A DNA stretch of 64,000 nt, taken from positions 30,743-94,742 of the forward strand of contig JAXCGZ010021020.1 of NCBI GenBank assembly GCA_037179515.1, given 5' to 3'. The notes below the pieces were generated by a model. It was not told where the DNA came from and did no database searches. It saw nothing but the letters and a program-made list of their open reading frames with translations. Source of the DNA: Halocaridina rubra. Taxonomy: Eukaryota > Arthropoda > Malacostraca > Decapoda > Atyidae. Below, piece after piece: positions 44,091 through 55,154 of the stretch. Within the stretch, counting starts at the first letter, position 1. The number at the start of each line of letters is the position of its first letter. Position numbers and translations under genes: made by a program.

Positions 44091-45400
44091 ATGTGTTTCA
44101 GTAGATGTGACACTTCGATCCCACAGAAAAATTCAAATTCCCAAGTGCTGTCTCGCACATCCTTTTTTTGCCGAACTTACTTGAAGATCATTGTCCATGT
44201 CGTCTTATGCATAACTGTTATACCCAGTTTGAAAATGAGCACAGAACTGTTTTAGCTAGTGGGAGATTAGGGCTGGATGCTCTTCCCAACATTCCGTTGT
44301 GAGATCTATAAGTTGCATGATTTGTTTTGCTTCAGTATATCATAGAATTAATAAACATCAGATATGTCTACTAGGAGAGCCCAGAAACCAATTCCCCCAA
44401 ATTAGTCATTGTATTTCCATAAGTAATTAAGAAATAACTAACATGAGATCCAGAAATATATCTCTGCTGTAGATAATCCCACTTTTATGAATCTGTTTAC
44501 ACACACGTGGTATGTAAGATGTTAAGGATTCATACTGATATAATATTCATAATGTAAATATTGCATATTCTTAGCTGGCGGTGGATGTGACGCAGAGTTG
44601 TAGATGAGCTGGAAAAACTCAGGTCACGCACAACCTTTACCTCATTTTATTATTATACTTAGTGCACATATTTTACATGTAGCAGATAAAAGGGAGAGTT
44701 CCTTGAAAGATTATTTAGTATCATTGTCAATGCTAATGTTTATCATTATAGACGCTGTGAATGATGGAGTATTGTAGGAATACCCTGTGCAGGAGACCTC
44801 CTAAGAATATTTCAGTTGCTAATGAGATTATGAAAACGGCACCAGTGTGTGACAATGGGAAATTAGGTCACATCATGTGACTTTAGACATCGAAGTAGCA
44901 TTGCAGATAATCTACATATTTTCAGCAATACTTTTCATCTACATGTGATAGTTAGATATAAATCATAATACGTAAAACACCAATAGGTATATAAAGATAT
45001 AGCACTGCCTTTCATTTTATTATGAACTCTGATCATTATGGTTCCATAACGATGAGAGTTGAGGTACAATTATTTATTGTTGTTTCTTATTATATATTTT
45101 GATTGCTTTGTTATTAGTATTTATTTCCTAATTGTGTGCATTTGTTTGTAATATTAATTGGTTTATGCTTGTTTCCATTAATTCCCTATGATCTACTAAA
45201 TAAACAAAATAAGTATACATTATAAAGGTTCACAGCATTTAATCCTATTAAATAGAGTTTAATTCTCTTAATGTGACATTCAAGTATTTATATTTGAATC
45301 ATCTACTATTGATGCCCGGATGAGTGTTTTTTTTGTTTATACCAGCTTCAAGAATGAAGCTCAAGTTTTTTATATATTATATTTTACTTAGGACCCAATA
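44091..45400. other. no gene seen
   Basis: AT-rich with short chance frames only. No motif, repeat copy or RNA gene recognised. Confidence 0.4.
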
Positions 45401-46375
45401 TTTTTGGCGACAAGTTGCCTAGATTGAAAATCACTTATTGTAGCGAGTCCATTTCAATAAGAAACAATGATAATGGGCATAGATAGTTTTCACAACCATA
45501 CATAGATATACTATTCCAGAGATATAAGATAAGTAAAACATATTTTATAAGTACATAACAAAGCAGAAAGACCTTTAGCTATTTATTAACAAGCAAATAG
45601 TGTGGAGTATAAAAGATATACATATTTACTGTACAGTAAACAAATTAATGCACTCTATTATGCAGTGGGCAACAGGTATACACTGGGATGTGCATGGTGT
45701 TGGTGAGCACGAGGAAGCGGGAGAACGAACCTCTATCTGCAAACGTTTTTGCTCTCGCACGCTTTTTCCCTGACGATAATATATGGCAAGTTTGTTTGCT
45801 GTTTGGTCTTAATGCTTTTTTCCATTCTCTCCATAATATCCAATCGCATTAAGCGGTAGAAGTGGAGGAGGATGCAGGAGAACGAACTTCTATCTGCAAA
45901 ACTTTTTCTGCCTCCGTATCAACTGTGGACTCTTGCACGCTATTTCCCTGACAATATTATATGGCAAGTTTGATTGCTGTTTGTTCTTAATGCTTTTTTT
46001 CCATTCTCTCCATAATATCCGATTGCATTAAGCGGTAGAAGAGGAGGAGGATGCAGGGGAACAAACATCTGCAATCGTTTTGCCGTCCGTATAATTTGCT
46101 CTCGCACGCATTGATCCTGCGATATGCAAACCTTAATACAAACGCAGTTAGATCTAGTGATATATCCACACAGTATGCTGGGGAAAGAGACACTGAAGCA
46201 CATGGCAGCACGGTGGAAAAGTGCCTCCGAGGCGGTCGATTATTAACTAAAATGAAAAATTTGTTTTCGAATTTTTATGCAAGGGCATTATTTGTGTATT
46301 TCGTGTATTATTTTTTAGTTGCGTTAATCCAATTTTGCGGATTATAAATATGCGTAAAAAGCAAACTAGGTGTAT
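45401..46375. repeat. dispersed element with 185 bp tandem units (copy 2)
   Basis: This is the counterpart of 12890-13760: the same leader (AAGATAAGTAAAACATATTT near 45528), units of about 185 bp at about 45715-46060, and the same end segment (AAGTGCCTCCGAGGCGG near 46219, TTTTGCGGATTATAAA near 46333). Non-coding. Confidence 0.6.
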
Positions 46376-47797
46376 ATGCAATTTGGGATTTCGCTGTTGT
46401 AATGTAACCAATAGATACAACCATTTTTTTACAGAACATTTATATGTAAATACTTTTCTTACTTGCATTTATAAGTATAACTTGCTATAGCTTAATTTTA
46501 GGCGGCAAGAAAGCTGTAGTTTGACAAACCTAATATATGACATATTAGACTAAATGAAGCATGCAAAATTAATTTGATAAATGGGAAATTTACTCTAATA
46601 ATCCATCTTCCCACTTTGCAGAATTAATGTTTAAGTTTCAGATGTAGGGATTATGTTTTTAAAGGATTTAAAGGATATTACAGTATATATTTGATATGCA
46701 TCCTATGTGTGCATACCTCCATTGACTCTGCAGAAGAGTTCAGTTTCCTCTGTGGGTACTTGTCAATAATATCGAGTTAGGTGTGATGGAAATCTCAGTC
46801 TATTGGCTCCTGTCTCCTCAACAAATGTTAGAACTGGCATAACCGTTTCTTGAAATAATTCACATAATATATAAACAAATTCTACATGCCTGTATATACC
46901 AAGATTTAATAAAGAAAAATTAACTGATTATGAAGTGTGGGAGAAAGGGTTGGGATCCACGGTAAGGGGCCAGTGAACACTTGCGTATACACATACTCGC
47001 TCATAACTTTTTCATTAGACTGATTGACTAATTCTTCCCAAATACAGTATTATAGTTTTATTAGACTGTCTCTTCCAATATGACTTTAGGTTTCTCTTTA
47101 TTATGAAACAATGAAGTGAAGACCTACTTCATTTTTAACGTTTAAGTGTCACTTTTAGTTCACATTTGGGGATGGACATATATGAAGTTAAGCTGGGGAA
47201 TTAAGGCTGGATTCTGGAGTCCCTTCATATCATTCTTCTATGGGCTGGAACACGTGTCCGTCATCCCTCATGTCGACCATTCTGCTGTTGCACTACGAAG
47301 GTCCCCAAGACATGCTCTACATGCAGTGCTAAGAAAACTAAGTTTGTATAGCTTTTCATGTAACGAGTCGGTAAATATAATGTCATCCCATCTACAAAGT
47401 TACTTTAAATCAGTATAGTTGGTGAAATGACAGTGACGAAAGAATGTTGCCATAAGAATCTACATATGCCTATAATACTACTTATTATAAAAATGCAATA
47501 ATATCTACAAAGAATAAAAATCTGGTATATATGGTAAGCAAATGTTACTATTGTTCTCAGTTGTATGCAAGATTTCCCAAGGGATTGACATGTTAATGTC
47601 ATGTCAATCTTTTAAATAGCCACACTGTACTTTTGTTCAGTATAAGAGCTGTTCTCCAATGTTAGTATAACTTATTAGTTACATAGGTTATTGTAAGAAG
47701 TAAGACTTGGTTGAAAAAAGTGGAAAACATAGCAGAGAGATTTGATTGCAAAGTGAATAATTTAGTCGACCATTATACCACTATGGCAGTCTCCAAG
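46376..47797. other. no gene seen
   Basis: AT-rich spacer without recognisable coding sequence or repeats. Confidence 0.4.
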
Positions 47798-49091
47798 TCT
47801 CATTCTCGTGAATACATCTAGGTAATTACCAAAGGACATATACCATACAAGTTTTGATAATTTGTTAAGATAGTAGGATGAAATCGACCCTTTGAGGAGA
47901 CTATTCCACCTTAGATTTTTATAATATCTAATGTAGTACTTAGGCTGCTAAGTGGGGATGTGGGTTTAGTGCCAGTGATGACAATTTTAGTGTCAGAAAT
48001 TGATAGCATATGTTTTAATGAACTCACTCAAAGTATTTTAGAATAACATTCTTACTACTTGTTAAATTCAAACTACAATATGAATGTATTAAAATGTTTA
48101 TTTCAATTATGCCTTCTACAACTTATAATACCTTGACAATAAAACTAAAATGTGTTAGGAAAATCAGAATATGTTACCTTATTAATGTCTTTCATTTCTC
48201 TCTTTGTAATGTCATTCTTTACTTATCTAAATATTTATTTATTTATTTGTCATGCCTTTAATGACACTTCAGTATGATATCGAGAAAAGCTCTTTTAAAT
48301 CAGTTCTATAGCATTTTGCACATAGAGACTTCAGAAATATTCTGTTTTCTTTGATATGTTTTCCACATCTGATATTAAAAAAATTAGATTAGATGGGGGG
48401 AGGGAACAGTGATGGCATTGATGCACTCTTTTAGCCATACCTATGGTGTCATCACTGTAGAGGAGAGAGTAGGATGGGAATGATTTTGCGAGAAAAGCAA
48501 GAAAATAAAATAAAGAGAGGGGCAAACCCTTGTACCAAGGTTTCTCTCAATCTTCTTCTTCTAATTGGATGGGAGAGGAGGGGGGAATCGGTCATGGCGT
48601 CGAGTGAACACACTATGCACGGTGTCATCACTAGAATGGGGAGGAATAGGATTGGGAGGGAAAGCATGAAAATTAAATAAAGAAATAGAGGCATAAAAAA
48701 GGGACAGATTCTGGTGCTAAGGCGTGTTTGTATAGATGAGAGTGAATAAGGCTAGATCATTCTCAAAAGATCTATAGACCAACTTCATTCCAACCCCAAA
48801 AATACTCTGACTTTGTAAAAGCTGCATATTATTACTGCACTGTGATTTGGCTATTAAATAACAAGCAATGCAACAGGGGATGCGATGACTTAACCTATCT
48901 ATAAGCATAATAATGCATAAATTACGCATTAGGTCAAATAAGATGATAATTGCATGCGGAGACAAAAAAATCCCGATCTAAGAATAGATTGCAATATTTC
49001 TCATTTAATTTTAATTTCTCTCTGATTTAATATTTAGATTATCATTATGCGATTCAAAAGGCTTCCAGTCATCGAAGTAACACATGCATTG
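47798..49091. repeat. 1.25 kb dispersed repeat, copy 2
   Basis: It is colinear with 42847-44090, with small indels; about 50 bp with GGGGGGAGGGAAC near 48397 are only in this copy. A CR1 fragment is attached at its right edge, at ACACATGCATTG|TAATTACC. Confidence 0.65.
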
Positions 49092-49093
49092 TA

Positions 49094-49785
49094 ATTACCT
49101 AATTGTGTTTACAGGAAAGAGCCCAAAGCTCGTATCTTCCCGTCTGCTGATCGGTTCCATTTTATACTTAGTGATACTTATCATACCTTTCCTTAAAACT
49201 ATGGATTGAGATGGCATTAACTACCTCCTCGCTTAGCCAATTCAAATTATCAACTACTCTTACACTGAAAAAGTATTTCCCTACATCCTGCAAAGAAGTT
49301 TTCTTACGAAGCTTCAAACTATGACCTCTAGTTCTAGAGTCTGCCATATCAAAATATCGATCCCTATCCACTCTATCATGACCATGAAGGAATTTAAAGA
49401 CTGTCACCATATCCCCCCTCAATCTTGTAGCTTCGAGTGATGGTAAGTCTAATTCCCTCAGCCTCTCATCATAACTGAGATTACATATTTCTGGCACCAA
49501 TTTCGTGGCATGTCTTTGAACTTTTTCAAGCTTAGCTATGTGCTTTTTCAAGTGTGGATTCCAAAAGGGGGCTGCATATTCGAGTTTCGGCCTCACATAA
49601 GTTACATAAATATTTCTGAACATTTCCTTGTCCATGTGCCTGAAGGCTACCCTTACATTTGATAAGAATGCATATGCTGCCCTTACTAAGCCATTTATAT
49701 GTATTTCTGGAAACAAATCTGCTAGTATTGTTTTCTCCTAGATCTCTCTCATTTTCTGTCTCTTGAAGTTGTACTCCAGCCAGTT
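49094..49785 (-). mobile_element. CR1-type LINE 3' fragment (minus)
   Basis: It is read on the minus strand. 49716-49168 encodes the ORF2 C-terminal part (EIHINGLVRAAYAFLSNVRV through KERYDKYH), followed by the CR1 3' UTR and one tail unit at 49094-49107. The 5' break is at about 49785, within the LDYSVAGVQLQ region of ORF2. Non-functional. Confidence 0.9.
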
Positions 49786-49886
49786 CGTCCCTGGCACCCT
49801 TGGTGTTAGGTCACGTTAAAACATCGTCCTTTTGTTGGGGAAAGGACAGAAAGAAGGGGGGAGTGACAATTATATTGTATACAAAC

Positions 49887-50009
<123 letters not shown>

Positions 50010-50203
50010 TAAAAAGAAAATAAATAAATAAATATCGAGTGAAATAACGTTTTTGAAAAATATACTTTAAAGAAAGAAAATTCCGACTCAATTTACTGTA
50101 TTTCTGACCGTTACGGCTGTGGTAAAGAACATACCCCATAGTGAGTGCGAGAGGGAATCTCATACCTCCCTACCAGTGCATCATTGTGTGTGTTAAAATA
50201 CTT

Positions 50204-50231
50204 ACACACACACACACACACACACACACAC
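50204..50231. repeat. (AC)14 microsatellite at presumed CR1 5' border
   Basis: A 28 bp AC run. It directly precedes the presumed 5' end of the near-complete CR1, as CA or TG repeats do at several other CR1 junctions here. Confidence 0.9.
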
Positions 50232-51132
50232 CGCGCGTTCAGTGACACACGGAATTGCTCCTCTTAAATTTTTAACTGTTTCGAGTGACTAAGTGCTTAG
50301 TGGAAAACTTTACCATAATTTCCAGAAATCTGAAATCGTGCAGAGTATTGTGAGTACAAAAACTAATATTTGTTGCAAGACGAGACTGTTCATATTAAAG
50401 GAAAAAAATTGAGAACTTTTTCGTGAGGAAGAGAGAGAAGCTGCCGTCCAGTTTCTGCCTTGAGGGAAATCTAGAAGAGTTGCCAGACGTGGAGCCTCAC
50501 ACCACATTACCTAATTTTTTGTGTAAACTGGGGAAAGCTCTTAAGCCGTTTTACCTGATCCTGTGGTTCTATATATTGTTAAAAACAGTATCCTTCCCAT
50601 TTATATTAACTAGTTAGTTAGTTTGATACACAAAAAAAATTGAATAATAAAAGAAAAAAAAATTACCAAATACCCACCTGTCAACAGTACTGAGTTAAGT
50701 TGCCAAGTAGTACAGCAGTCCTATTTTCTTCATTTTTTTTGCTTTTCTTTTAGCTTTCTCGTTTGCTATTTTGTTATTTTGTATATATATTGAGTTAAAT
50801 GTAAAGTCTAAATCCCGTGATAACATATCTTGGTTAGCAAGTCAGTTTATCAGTTAGGAAGAATATATGACAGAAACAGGTGGGTGCCACCTCGAACACA
50901 AATTCGAATTTTTCCTTCAGGTCTGACTTTTGTTTTTCTTTTTCTTTTTATACTTAAATTACCGTGGTCAAGTTTTTAAGTTAAGATGTGTGTTACCAGA
51001 AAGGAGACAAACTGAGTCACTAAATAGCACTTATATGGAGATATAAAAATTCTGTGTGAAGGTAAATTAGAAGTTTTTCTCTTTTTTTTTTTTTTTTTTT
51101 CTCTTTCTCGTCTTCTTTCTATATTCTGTGAG

Positions 51133-52226
51133 ATGGAGAACATAAAAATGAAGCCATCTCTGTCCCAAACCTCTCCCACCCATGGGTCGGGAGAAGGGGT
51201 AGTCATCAGAGGACTTAAACAGAGAATCAAGAAGTTAGAGGAAATGGTTACAAACCTTGATGATAAAATTCGGAATATGGATGGAGAAATGAAAGAGAAT
51301 GAAACACTCAGAGAACAAATAAGATCTTTGGAGGAAGCAAATAAAGCACAAGGGCAGGAGAGAAAGGAACTAGAAAAAAGAATAAAGAAGCTGGAAGGGG
51401 AAAAGAGTCAACTAGAATCTAGAATTTCTAAACAAGAAGATAAAAACAAACAGCTAAATGACAACCTAAAGGAATTAGATGTTAGTTCACTGCTATCTTC
51501 TGAGAGAGACGAGATTGCTGCTTGGAATGTTCAGATTAAGGAAAACATTGAACAGTTCAGAAAGAGTTCCAGGAGCTGAATATGGAAAATGATGCCATGA
51601 AAACGTCCTTTGCTGATGCACTAAAGGGGAATGTGGCAGTAAAAGAGGCTGTAAAGGTGGTGGCACTGGAAAACATACAAACAGTTGACTATAAAGAGAC
51701 AGTAATCGAAAAAATGAAAGACGTTGTGATGGAAAGGGCAAACCCACTCATCAGACAGGCACTTGATAAGGAGAAGACAGTGGTAATCTCAGGCATAAGT
51801 GAATCCCAGGAGCCAACATGGCAGGGGAGACTTGAAGAAAATAAAGCTAACGTTGTAGACCTGATAAGAAAGCTTGGAGTAGTATGTGGTCCTGAGGATA
51901 TTGTAAACATACACCAACTAGGTAAATATTCGAGGGAAGGAAAGCCGAGACCAACAAAAGTAACCTTTGAGAGAGGGGAGACATGTAGGGAAATATTGTT
52001 GAGAAAAAAAAGTCTAAAAGACCTTCAAGAATGCAAAGAAGTGTTCATTAGACGATACAGAACACAGGAAGAGATGGGAAAGATCAAAAACTTGTTGCAA
52101 GAGGCAAGAAGGTTAAATGATGAAAGAAATGAAGAAGAGAAGAAAAATTTTTGTTACGGAATACTTCCAGACAAAGGGGAGATAAAGAAGATAATGACAG
52201 AAGATCAGGGGATGGGGCCTCATTAA
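51133..52226 (+). pseudogene. CR1 ORF1: coiled-coil nucleic-acid-binding protein, one frameshift
   Basis: The ATG at 51133 (GAGATGG context) opens MENIKMKPSLSQTSPTHGSG. Residues about 28-115 are a long heptad-rich coiled coil (LKQRIKKLEEMVTNLDDKI, LEKRIKKLEGEKSQLESRI). After a frame shift near 51560 the second half (51582-52226) holds KTVVISGISESQEPTWQGRL and VNIHQLGKYS, resembling the RRM-like and C-terminal domains of L1-type ORF1 proteins. The shift is one missing A in CAGAAAGAG; the minus-strand copy at 63860 has an extra A and is continuous there. ORF1 proteins coat the LINE RNA. As sequenced, this copy makes only a truncated coiled coil, unless the lost base is an assembly error. Confidence 0.8.
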
Positions 52227-55051
52227 GATTGTTATACACAAATGCTGATGGATTAGCTGGTAAGGCAGTAGAATTAAAAGATAGGATTCACAACAGTAAG
52301 GCAGATATAGTAGCAATTACAGAGACTAAGTTGAGTGAGGACATAAACAGTGTCACAGTTTTTCCTAAGGGCTTCAGAATACTAAGGGTCGAAAGATCTG
52401 AGAGGACTGGTGGAGGGATAGCACTGCTCATAAGTGAGAGGATTCAAGTTGAAGAAATAAACTTGGCTATAGAAAGTGAGTTCAGGGAATTTCTTGTTGC
52501 TCGCATAAATACTGGGTCAGAGAGCATTATAATAACTGTTGTATACAACCCACCAAGGAACCAAAATAGGCTTGAAATTTATGAGGAAAGTCATATAGGT
52601 ACGATTGAAGTCATAAACTCAGTTGTTAACATGGCGCGGGAGAAAAAATGTAGGATTTTGATTATGGGAGACTTTAATCATAAAGAGATAGATTGGATAA
52701 ATCTTGACCCACACAGTGGTGAGGACTCCTTTGGGGCAAGATTCCTAGATTGCGTACAAGGGAATTTCCTACACCAACATGTAATGGAACCAACAAGAGC
52801 CAGGGGTGGGGATGAGCCATCACTACTTGATCTGGTGTTCACAGATAATGTGTTGGATATTGAAAATATTGAGTATGAACCACCAATTGGAAAGAGTGAC
52901 CACTGTGTGTTGTTGATGGAGTATATCATTGAAGACATTCTTCCTGAGAGTAGAGGCACTGAGGACATGAGGAGGAACTATCAGAAAGGAGATTACATCA
53001 AAATGAATGAGCTTTTTGCAGTTATTGACTGGAGAACCTTATTTTACAACAAATCTGTACAAGAAATGTATGACATCTTTTGTGAGAAATATGGGAAGAT
53101 TGTAGATTGCTGCATACCTGTCACCAAAGTAGGTGTAATTCATGCCAGAGAGAAATGGTTCGATAATGGGTGTAAAAGAGCTAAGGAGTGGAGAGACAAA
53201 TGCTGGAAAAGGTATAGGAGGAGAAAAAACATAAATGCCTGGCAAACCTACAAAAGAGCAAGAAATGACTACCTAAGTAAAAGGAGAGAGGCAGAGAAAG
53301 ATTATGAGAGGGACATCACCAGGAAGGCTAAAGAAAATCCCAAGCTTTTCCACAGCTTTATCAGAGGAAAACTGAAGGTAAAAGAACAGGTTTTAAGGCT
53401 AAAGAGAGCGGATGGAAGCATCACTGAGACGGACGAAGAGATCTGCAAAGAATTGAACAAGGAGTTTCAGTCAGTATTTACAGTAGAAAATACCCCACCC
53501 CCTCAGATTGCAGTGATAGAAGCTCAAGGGCCGGTATTAGAGAACATCAACCTTACAGCCACAGAGGTATGCAAAGCGCTGATGGATTTAGATGTTCATA
53601 AAGCTACAGGTCCTGATGACATATCCCCTCATGTGCTTAAAAAATGCGCAAACACAATATCAGTGGCACTAAGTATCATATTTAAGGAGTCATTGGAGTC
53701 GGGGGAGATTCCAAGATGCTGGAAACAAGCAAATGTGATACCTATCTTCAAAAAGGGAAGGAGGGATACGGCTCTGAACTATAGACCAGTTTCCTTGACC
53801 AGCATAGTTTGCAAACTTATGGAGAAACTACTAAGGAAACATATCTCTCTTCACTTGGAATCCTTCAACTTTTTGTCAGTGAGGCAACATGGCTTCAGAG
53901 AAGGAAGATCAACAGTAACAAACTTATTAGAATTTTATGATGAGGTAAGCCAAATCTTACAGGAAAGAGAGGGCTGGGCAGATTGCATATTCCTAGACTT
54001 CCAGAAAGCGTTTGACACTGTTCCACATGGGAGACTTATTAAGAAGCTGCAATCAATGGCTAGAATAGGTGGAAATGTCTTGGAATGGATAAAAACTTAC
54101 TTAGAAGGAAGGGAACAGAGGGTTAGAGTAAGACACTCAGTGTCTGAATGGAGAAGAGTTAGTAGTGGAGTCCCACAGGGTTCAGTTTTAGGGCCACTTT
54201 TGTTCCTTGTATATGTAAATGACCTACCAGAGTCTGTAAATTCATTCATGAATATGTTTGCAGATGATGCAAAGATTGTGAAGAAAGTAAAAAACGAGAA
54301 CAATGGTAGAGAACTTCAGGAGGATCTAAATAATCTGCATGAGTGGTCAGAAAAGTGGCTAATGAAATTCAATACCTCAAAATGTAAGGTAATGAGAATG
54401 GGTACAAGTGCAAGAAGGCCCAAGCTTGACTACTCGGTGGCTGGAGTACAACTTCAAGAGACAGAAAATGAGAGAGATCTAGGAGTAAACATACTGGCAG
54501 ATTTGTCTCCAGAAATACATATAAATGGCGTAGTAAGGGCAGCATATGCATTCTTATCAAATGTAAGGGTAGCCTTCAGGCACATGGACAAGGAAATGTT
54601 CAGAAATATTTATGTAACCTATGTGAGGCCAAAACTCGAATATGCAGCCCCCTTTTGGAATCCGCACTTGAAAAAGCACATAGCTAAGCTTGAAAAAGTT
54701 CAAAGACATGCCACGAAACTGGTGCCAGAAATACGCAATCTCGGTTATGATGAGAGGCTGAGGGAATTAGACTTGCCATCACTCGAAGCTAGAAGAGTAA
54801 GGGGGGATATGGTGACAGTCTTTAAATTCCTTCATGGTTATGATAGAGTGGATAGGGATCGATATTTCGATATGGCTGGCTCTAGAACTAGAGGTCATAG
54901 TTTGAAGCTTCGGAAGAAAACTTGTTTGCAGGATGTAAGGAAATACTTTTTCAGTGTAAGAGTAGTTGATAATTGGAATTCGCTAAGCGAGGAGGTAGTT
55001 AATGCTACCTCAATCCATAGTTTTAAGGACAGGTATGATAAGTATCACTAA
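52133..55051 (+). CDS. CR1 ORF2: AP endonuclease and reverse transcriptase, intact
   Basis: An uninterrupted frame of about 970 residues, open from 52133. The AP endonuclease shows LLYTNADGLAG (metal-binding Asn), AITETKLSEDI (catalytic Glu), ILIMGDFNHKEIDW and GKSDHCVLL (final Asp-His). The reverse transcriptase follows with HKATGPDDISPHVL, YRPVSLTSI, FLDFQKAFDTVPHG (motif A), SSGVPQGSVLGPLLF and FADDAKIVKK (catalytic pair). The C-terminal ATKLVPEIRNLGYDERLREL block is typical of CR1. All key residues are present. Oddly, the first in-frame ATG is at 52631, beyond the endonuclease Asn and Glu motifs, so initiation is not by a normal AUG. The frame overlaps ORF1 in the -1 register. The product would nick target DNA and reverse-transcribe LINE RNA. 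Confidence 0.9.
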   Translation, partial: RREEKFLLRNTSRQRGDKEDNDRRSGDGASLRLLYTNADGLAGKAVELKDRIHNSKADIVAITETKLSEDINSVTVFPKGFRILRVERSERTGGGIALLISERIQVEEINLAIESEFREFLVARINTGSESIIITVVYNPPRNQNRLEIYEESHIGTIEVINSVVNMAREKKCRILIMGDFNHKEIDWINLDPHSGEDSFGARFLDCVQGNFLHQHVMEPTRARGGDEPSLLDLVFTDNVLDIENIEYEPPIGKSDHCVLLMEYIIEDILPESRGTEDMRRNYQKGDYIKMNELFAVIDWRTLFYNKSVQEMYDIFCEKYGKIVDCCIPVTKVGVIHAREKWFDNGCKRAKEWRDKCWKRYRRRKNINAWQTYKRARNDYLSKRREAEKDYERDITRKAKENPKLFHSFIRGKLKVKEQVLRLKRADGSITETDEEICKELNKEFQSVFTVENTPPPQIAVIEAQGPVLENINLTATEVCKALMDLDVHKATGPDDISPHVLKKCANTISVALSIIFKESLESGEIPRCWKQANVIPIFKKGRRDTALNYRPVSLTSIVCKLMEKLLRKHISLHLESFNFLSVRQHGFREGRSTVTNLLEFYDEVSQILQEREGWADCIFLDFQKAFDTVPHGRLIKKLQSMARIGGNVLEWIKTYLEGREQRVRVRHSVSEWRRVSSGVPQGSVLGPLLFLVYVNDLPESVNSFMNMFADDAKIVKKVKNENNGRELQEDLNNLHEWSEKWLMKFNTSKCKVMRMGTSARRPKLDYSVAGVQLQETENERDLGVNILADLSPEIHINGVVRAAYAFLSNVRVAFRHMDKEMFRNIYVTYVRPKLEYAAPFWNPHLKKHIAKLEKVQRHATKLVPEIRNLGYDERLRELDLPSLEARRVRGDMVTVFKFLHGYDRVDRDRYFDMAGSRTRGHSLKLRKKTCLQDVRKYFFSVRVVDNWNSLSEEVVNATSIHSFKDRYDKYH
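52145..52151 (+). promoter_or_regulatory. candidate -1 ribosomal frameshift heptamer
   Basis: In ORF1 phase the bases read A AAT TTT, which fits the X XXY YYZ pattern. Slipping back one base puts ribosomes in the ORF2 frame, which is open from 52133. The heptamer is kept in the two minus-strand copies (59987-59993 and 63267-63273). No conserved downstream stem could be identified by eye. Confidence 0.4.
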
Positions 55052-55154
55052 GTCTAAAAATGGAACCGATCAGGAGACGGGAAGATACGAGCTTTGGGCT
55101 CTTTCCCGTAAACACAATTAGGTAATCACAATTAGGTAATCACCGGTCTGATAG

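Larger units (their letters stand above)
50232..55142 (+). mobile_element. near-complete CR1-type LINE
   Basis: The element has a 5' UTR, ORF1 (51133-52226, one frameshift), intact ORF2 (52133-55051), a short 3' UTR and two copies of the 14 bp tail unit CACAATTAGGTAAT (55113-55140). The 3' end is certain from four other copies. The 5' border at 50232 is inferred: it lies just after an AC repeat, the next gene-like sequence is ORF1, and no other copy reaches this far. The ORF2 C-terminal block ATKL.PEI..L.YDERLRELDL closely follows the vertebrate CR1 pattern, supporting the CR1 clade. Confidence 0.8.

Noticed and set aside
52152..52170. Hairpin GGAA-TAC-TTCC just after the slippery heptamer
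   Set aside because: Only a 4 bp stem and it is broken by substitutions in both minus-strand copies, so it is unlikely to be the frameshift stimulator.
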